Below are positions 61,405 to 64,000 of a DNA stretch of 64,000 nt, in pieces (the first letter of the stretch is position 1; each line of letters opens with the position of its first letter). A model generated the notes under the pieces. It did no database searches, had not been told where the DNA came from, and saw only the letters and a list, made by a program, of their open reading frames with translations. Source of the stretch: Solibacillus sp040273735. GTDB lineage: Bacteria; Bacillota; Bacilli; Bacillales_A; Planococcaceae. A program made the translations under genes and the position numbers. The stretch covers positions 1-64,000 of the forward strand of contig NZ_JBELZM010000011.1 in the NCBI RefSeq assembly GCF_040273735.1, in the 5' to 3' direction.

Positions 61405-63168
61405 ATGAAGGTATTTCTTAAATTAGGTTGGTTTTTTAAAGAGCGAAAATACCAATACACAGTGGGGCTTATAATGCTTGTATTAGTAGCCATCCTGCAG
61501 CTCGTGCCGCCGAAAATTATCGGCTTCACTATTGATGAAATCGGTACCCGGACATTAACGAAAGCAGGCTTGTTTAAATGGCTCGCCATTATCATCGGTG
61601 TAGCAATTGCCATGTACATACTACGCTACTATTGGCGTCAGATGATTTTTGGGTCGTCCAACTTGCTGGCGAGAACATTACGTGAAAAGCTCCATCGCCA
61701 TTTTACACAAATGTCTCCGTCTTTTTATCAAAAAAATCGTGTCGGTGATTTAATGGCACATGCGACAAATGATATAAGTGCAGTGCAGCAAACTGCTGGC
61801 GGCGGGGTTTTAACATTATTTGACTCGCTTACAACAGGGGGCTTTGTCATTTTGGCAATGGCGATTACGATTGACTGGCGTCTGACATTAATTGCACTCA
61901 TTCCGATGCCGCTAGTCGCCTTATCGACTAGCTATTACGGGAAGCTACTGCATGAGCGTTTCCGTCATGCCCAAGCTGCGTTTTCCGATTTAAATGATAA
62001 AACACAGGAAAGTATCAGCGGGATGAAAGTACTGAAAACGTTTGGTCAGCAGCAGGAGGATGTTGCGGATTTTACGAAGCTTTCCGATGAAGTTGTGGAA
62101 AAAAATATGCGTGTGGCAAAAGTCGATTCATTATTTGACCCGACGATCAGCTTTGTTGTCGGGTTAAGTTTTATGCTAAGTCTTGGATTCGGGACGAAAT
62201 TTATTTTGGAAGGTGCAATGACTGTCGGAGACTTAGTTACTTTCACTACGTATTTAAGTATTTTGATCTGGCCGATGCTGGCAATTGGAATGCTGTTCAA
62301 TATCGTCGAGCGAGGCAGTGTTTCATATGACCGGATTGAACGTATCTTAAATACCCCGATTGAAATTGATGATAAGGTTGACGCAATTGAAGAAAATCCT
62401 TCCGGGGATCTACTATTCAACGTCACTTCATTTACATTTCCTGAGGATGCTGCCCCGACATTAAACGATGTGCATTTTGAACTGAAACGCGGAGAAACAC
62501 TCGGAATCGTCGGTAAAACAGGTGCAGGAAAGACGTCGATTTTAAAGCTGCTGCTGCGTGAGTTTGAAGGATATGAAGGAACAATTCAATTTGGTGAGCA
62601 CAATATAAATGACTATAAGAAAGGTTCTTTGCGTCAGGCGATTGGTTATGTACCGCAAGATCATTTTCTTTTCTCGGCCACACTTTATTCCAATATTGCC
62701 TTTGCCAATCCACGAGCAAGCATGGAGGAAGTTCGTGCAGCGGCAGCATTAGCGAATATTGATGAAGACATTATGAGCTTTACAGATGGCTATGACACTA
62801 TTGTCGGAGAACGAGGGGTTTCCCTTTCAGGTGGACAGAAACAGAGAATTTCGATCGCTAGAGCATTACTGATGAAACCTGAACTGCTCATTTTGGATGA
62901 TTCTTTATCTGCGGTTGATGCGCGTACAGAAGAAGCAATTTTACATGCATTAAAAGAAGAGCGGAAAAATGCGACAACGATCATTACATCACATCGTCTA
63001 AGCGCAATCCAGCAGGCACATGTCATTATCGTTGTTGATGAAGGTACAATTATTGAAAAAGGTACCCATGAACATTTAATGGCACTAGAAGGAAGCTATT
63101 ATGAAATGTACCAGTTACAGCAACTTGAGCAGTTAGTGGAACAGGGGGGTGACCACGATGGCGAATGA
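61405..63168 (+). CDS. yheI: ABC multidrug exporter, first subunit (YheI/BmrC-like)
   Basis: A 587-residue half-transporter: six-helix membrane domain (about residues 15-310), then an ATPase with Walker A GKTGAGKTS, signature SLSGGQKQRIS, Walker B LLILDDSLSAVD and the histidine switch in ITSHRLSAI. ATG 61405 follows AAGAGGGTG; the frame extends to 61363 without a site. It overlaps the next ABC gene by 11 bases, as in the heterodimeric YheI/YheH (BmrCD) exporter of B. subtilis. Confidence 0.88.
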   Translation: MKVFLKLGWFFKERKYQYTVGLIMLVLVAILQLVPPKIIGFTIDEIGTRTLTKAGLFKWLAIIIGVAIAMYILRYYWRQMIFGSSNLLARTLREKLHRHFTQMSPSFYQKNRVGDLMAHATNDISAVQQTAGGGVLTLFDSLTTGGFVILAMAITIDWRLTLIALIPMPLVALSTSYYGKLLHERFRHAQAAFSDLNDKTQESISGMKVLKTFGQQQEDVADFTKLSDEVVEKNMRVAKVDSLFDPTISFVVGLSFMLSLGFGTKFILEGAMTVGDLVTFTTYLSILIWPMLAIGMLFNIVERGSVSYDRIERILNTPIEIDDKVDAIEENPSGDLLFNVTSFTFPEDAAPTLNDVHFELKRGETLGIVGKTGAGKTSILKLLLREFEGYEGTIQFGEHNINDYKKGSLRQAIGYVPQDHFLFSATLYSNIAFANPRASMEEVRAAAALANIDEDIMSFTDGYDTIVGERGVSLSGGQKQRISIARALLMKPELLILDDSLSAVDARTEEAILHALKEERKNATTIITSHRLSAIQQAHVIIVVDEGTIIEKGTHEHLMALEGSYYEMYQLQQLEQLVEQGGDHDGE

Positions 63169-64000
63169 GACGATTACAAGTAAAGAACAGCGCCTCGTAT
63201 TAAAGCGCCTCTTTACGTATTTAAAGCCACATAAAAAAATACTGGCTATTGCGCTGTTTCTTCTTGTTTTAACTGTTTTAGGAGATATTATCGGTCCGTA
63301 TTTGATCAAAGTCTACATCGACGACCATTTAATGATCGGCAATTTTGATATGGCCCCAATCATTACACTTGGGGTTGGGTACTTTATTATACAATTACTG
63401 AACGTTATTATCACATATTATCAAAATATTAAATTCCAGGAGCTTGCACTAAAAGTTATTCAGCAACTGCGAATTGATGTATTTTCAAAAATTCATCGAC
63501 TTGGCATGCGCTATTTTGACCAGGTTCCGGCGGGTTCTATCGTGTCTAGGGCTACAAACGATACGGAAGCGATTAAAGATATGTTCGTTTCGGTACTCAT
63601 CAGCTTTGTACAGGCGGCATTTTTAATTGTCGGTGTGTATTTTGCGATGTTTTTCCTGAATGCAAAGCTTGCATTTTACATGCTTCTTTTGCTGCCAGTC
63701 ATTTTGTACATCATTTGGCTATACCGCAAAATGAGTTCGGTAGTGTATATGCGCATGCGGGAAAAACTGAGTGAGCTTAACGCGAAACTTTCTGAAACAT
63801 TATCAGGCATGAGCATCGTGCAGGCATTCCGTCAAGAACCGCGTTTCAATGACGAATTTGACCGTGTCAATGAAGAGCATTTCCAGTCAATGATGGCCAA
63901 CACGAAAATGAACAGTCTCCTGCTTCGTCCGATTATTGACTTAGTGTACTTTACAGCAATCGTTATTTTACTGTTTTACTTCGGATGGACATCATTTGAA
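63158..64000 (+). CDS. yheH: ABC multidrug exporter, second subunit (YheH/BmrD-like), cut by window end
   Basis: The first 281 residues of a second half-transporter are present: a charged N-terminus and the membrane domain with GMRYFDQVPAGSIVSRATND coupling-helix region. The ATPase domain lies beyond the window. ATG 63158 overlaps the end of the first subunit gene and follows GGGGGGTGA. The partner identity is inferred from this arrangement. Confidence 0.85.
   Translation, partial: MANETITSKEQRLVLKRLFTYLKPHKKILAIALFLLVLTVLGDIIGPYLIKVYIDDHLMIGNFDMAPIITLGVGYFIIQLLNVIITYYQNIKFQELALKVIQQLRIDVFSKIHRLGMRYFDQVPAGSIVSRATNDTEAIKDMFVSVLISFVQAAFLIVGVYFAMFFLNAKLAFYMLLLLPVILYIIWLYRKMSSVVYMRMREKLSELNAKLSETLSGMSIVQAFRQEPRFNDEFDRVNEEHFQSMMANTKMNSLLLRPIIDLVYFTAIVILLFYFGWTSFE

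Overview
The window looks like a chromosomal piece of a low-GC, Gram-positive, endospore-forming bacterium of the Bacillales, most likely family Planococcaceae (Solibacillus/Lysinibacillus-like). The basis is strong AGGAGG ribosome binding sites with frequent TTG/GTG starts, AT-rich intergenic DNA with many Rho-independent terminators, a cytochrome aa3 quinol oxidase operon, an SLH-anchored wall amidase, and many Bacillales-type families (YkvI, YfmQ, YqhV, DUF6366, YheI/YheH-like ABC pair). Genus is an inference from gene content only.

Layout. 0-3.3 kb: overlapping GNAT acyltransferase and N-acylamino acid racemase (menC family) genes followed by a YkvI-type transporter. 4.0-7.8 kb: qoxABCD on the minus strand. 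8.2-11.6 kb: a MocR regulator, deoC, a YfmQ-family gene and a tiny membrane protein; a 35-bp element in front of the MocR gene recurs behind it. 11.9-16.8 kb: two SDR oxidoreductases, a polysaccharide deacetylase, UvsE and a P-loop kinase-like protein.

16.9-33.7 kb is accessory DNA. A 43-bp perfect direct repeat (18409-18451 and 33588-33630) copies the 3' part of a tRNA-Val gene (33589-33661, minus), so about 15.2 kb looks like an island integrated at that tRNA. In and next to it are single unrelated genes (GNAT, VOC, M1 metallopeptidase-like lipoprotein, small lipoproteins, AraC regulator), several broken genes, an IS6-family remnant and two dispersed repeat families. R1 follows plus-strand genes. 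R2 is an imperfect palindrome that lies just behind minus-strand genes. A run of R2-bounded single genes (22.9-26.1 kb) starts beside a divergent tyrosine recombinase pseudogene (26213-27055) carrying two nonsense codons, an arrangement like an integron although the sites are not classical attC. This is the best candidate here for an undescribed system.

33.8-64 kb returns to ordinary chromosome: a Ste24/M48 protease, acetyltransferase and DUF4440 genes, a kinase-like protein with a zinc ribbon, VOC/AraC divergent pair, a serine hydrolase, DMT, MFS and LysE transporters, two Amidase_3 wall hydrolases (one with three SLH domains), an ABC export pair (NatA/NatB-like), bioB under a likely BirA operator, an RlmI-like methyltransferase, a TetR-SDR pair around a palindromic operator, a CopC-domain protein, and a heterodimeric ABC multidrug exporter (second subunit cut by the window end). 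Between two convergent genes at 41.85-42.28 kb lies an array of TTCTAATAA-like motifs spaced almost exactly 21 bp apart.
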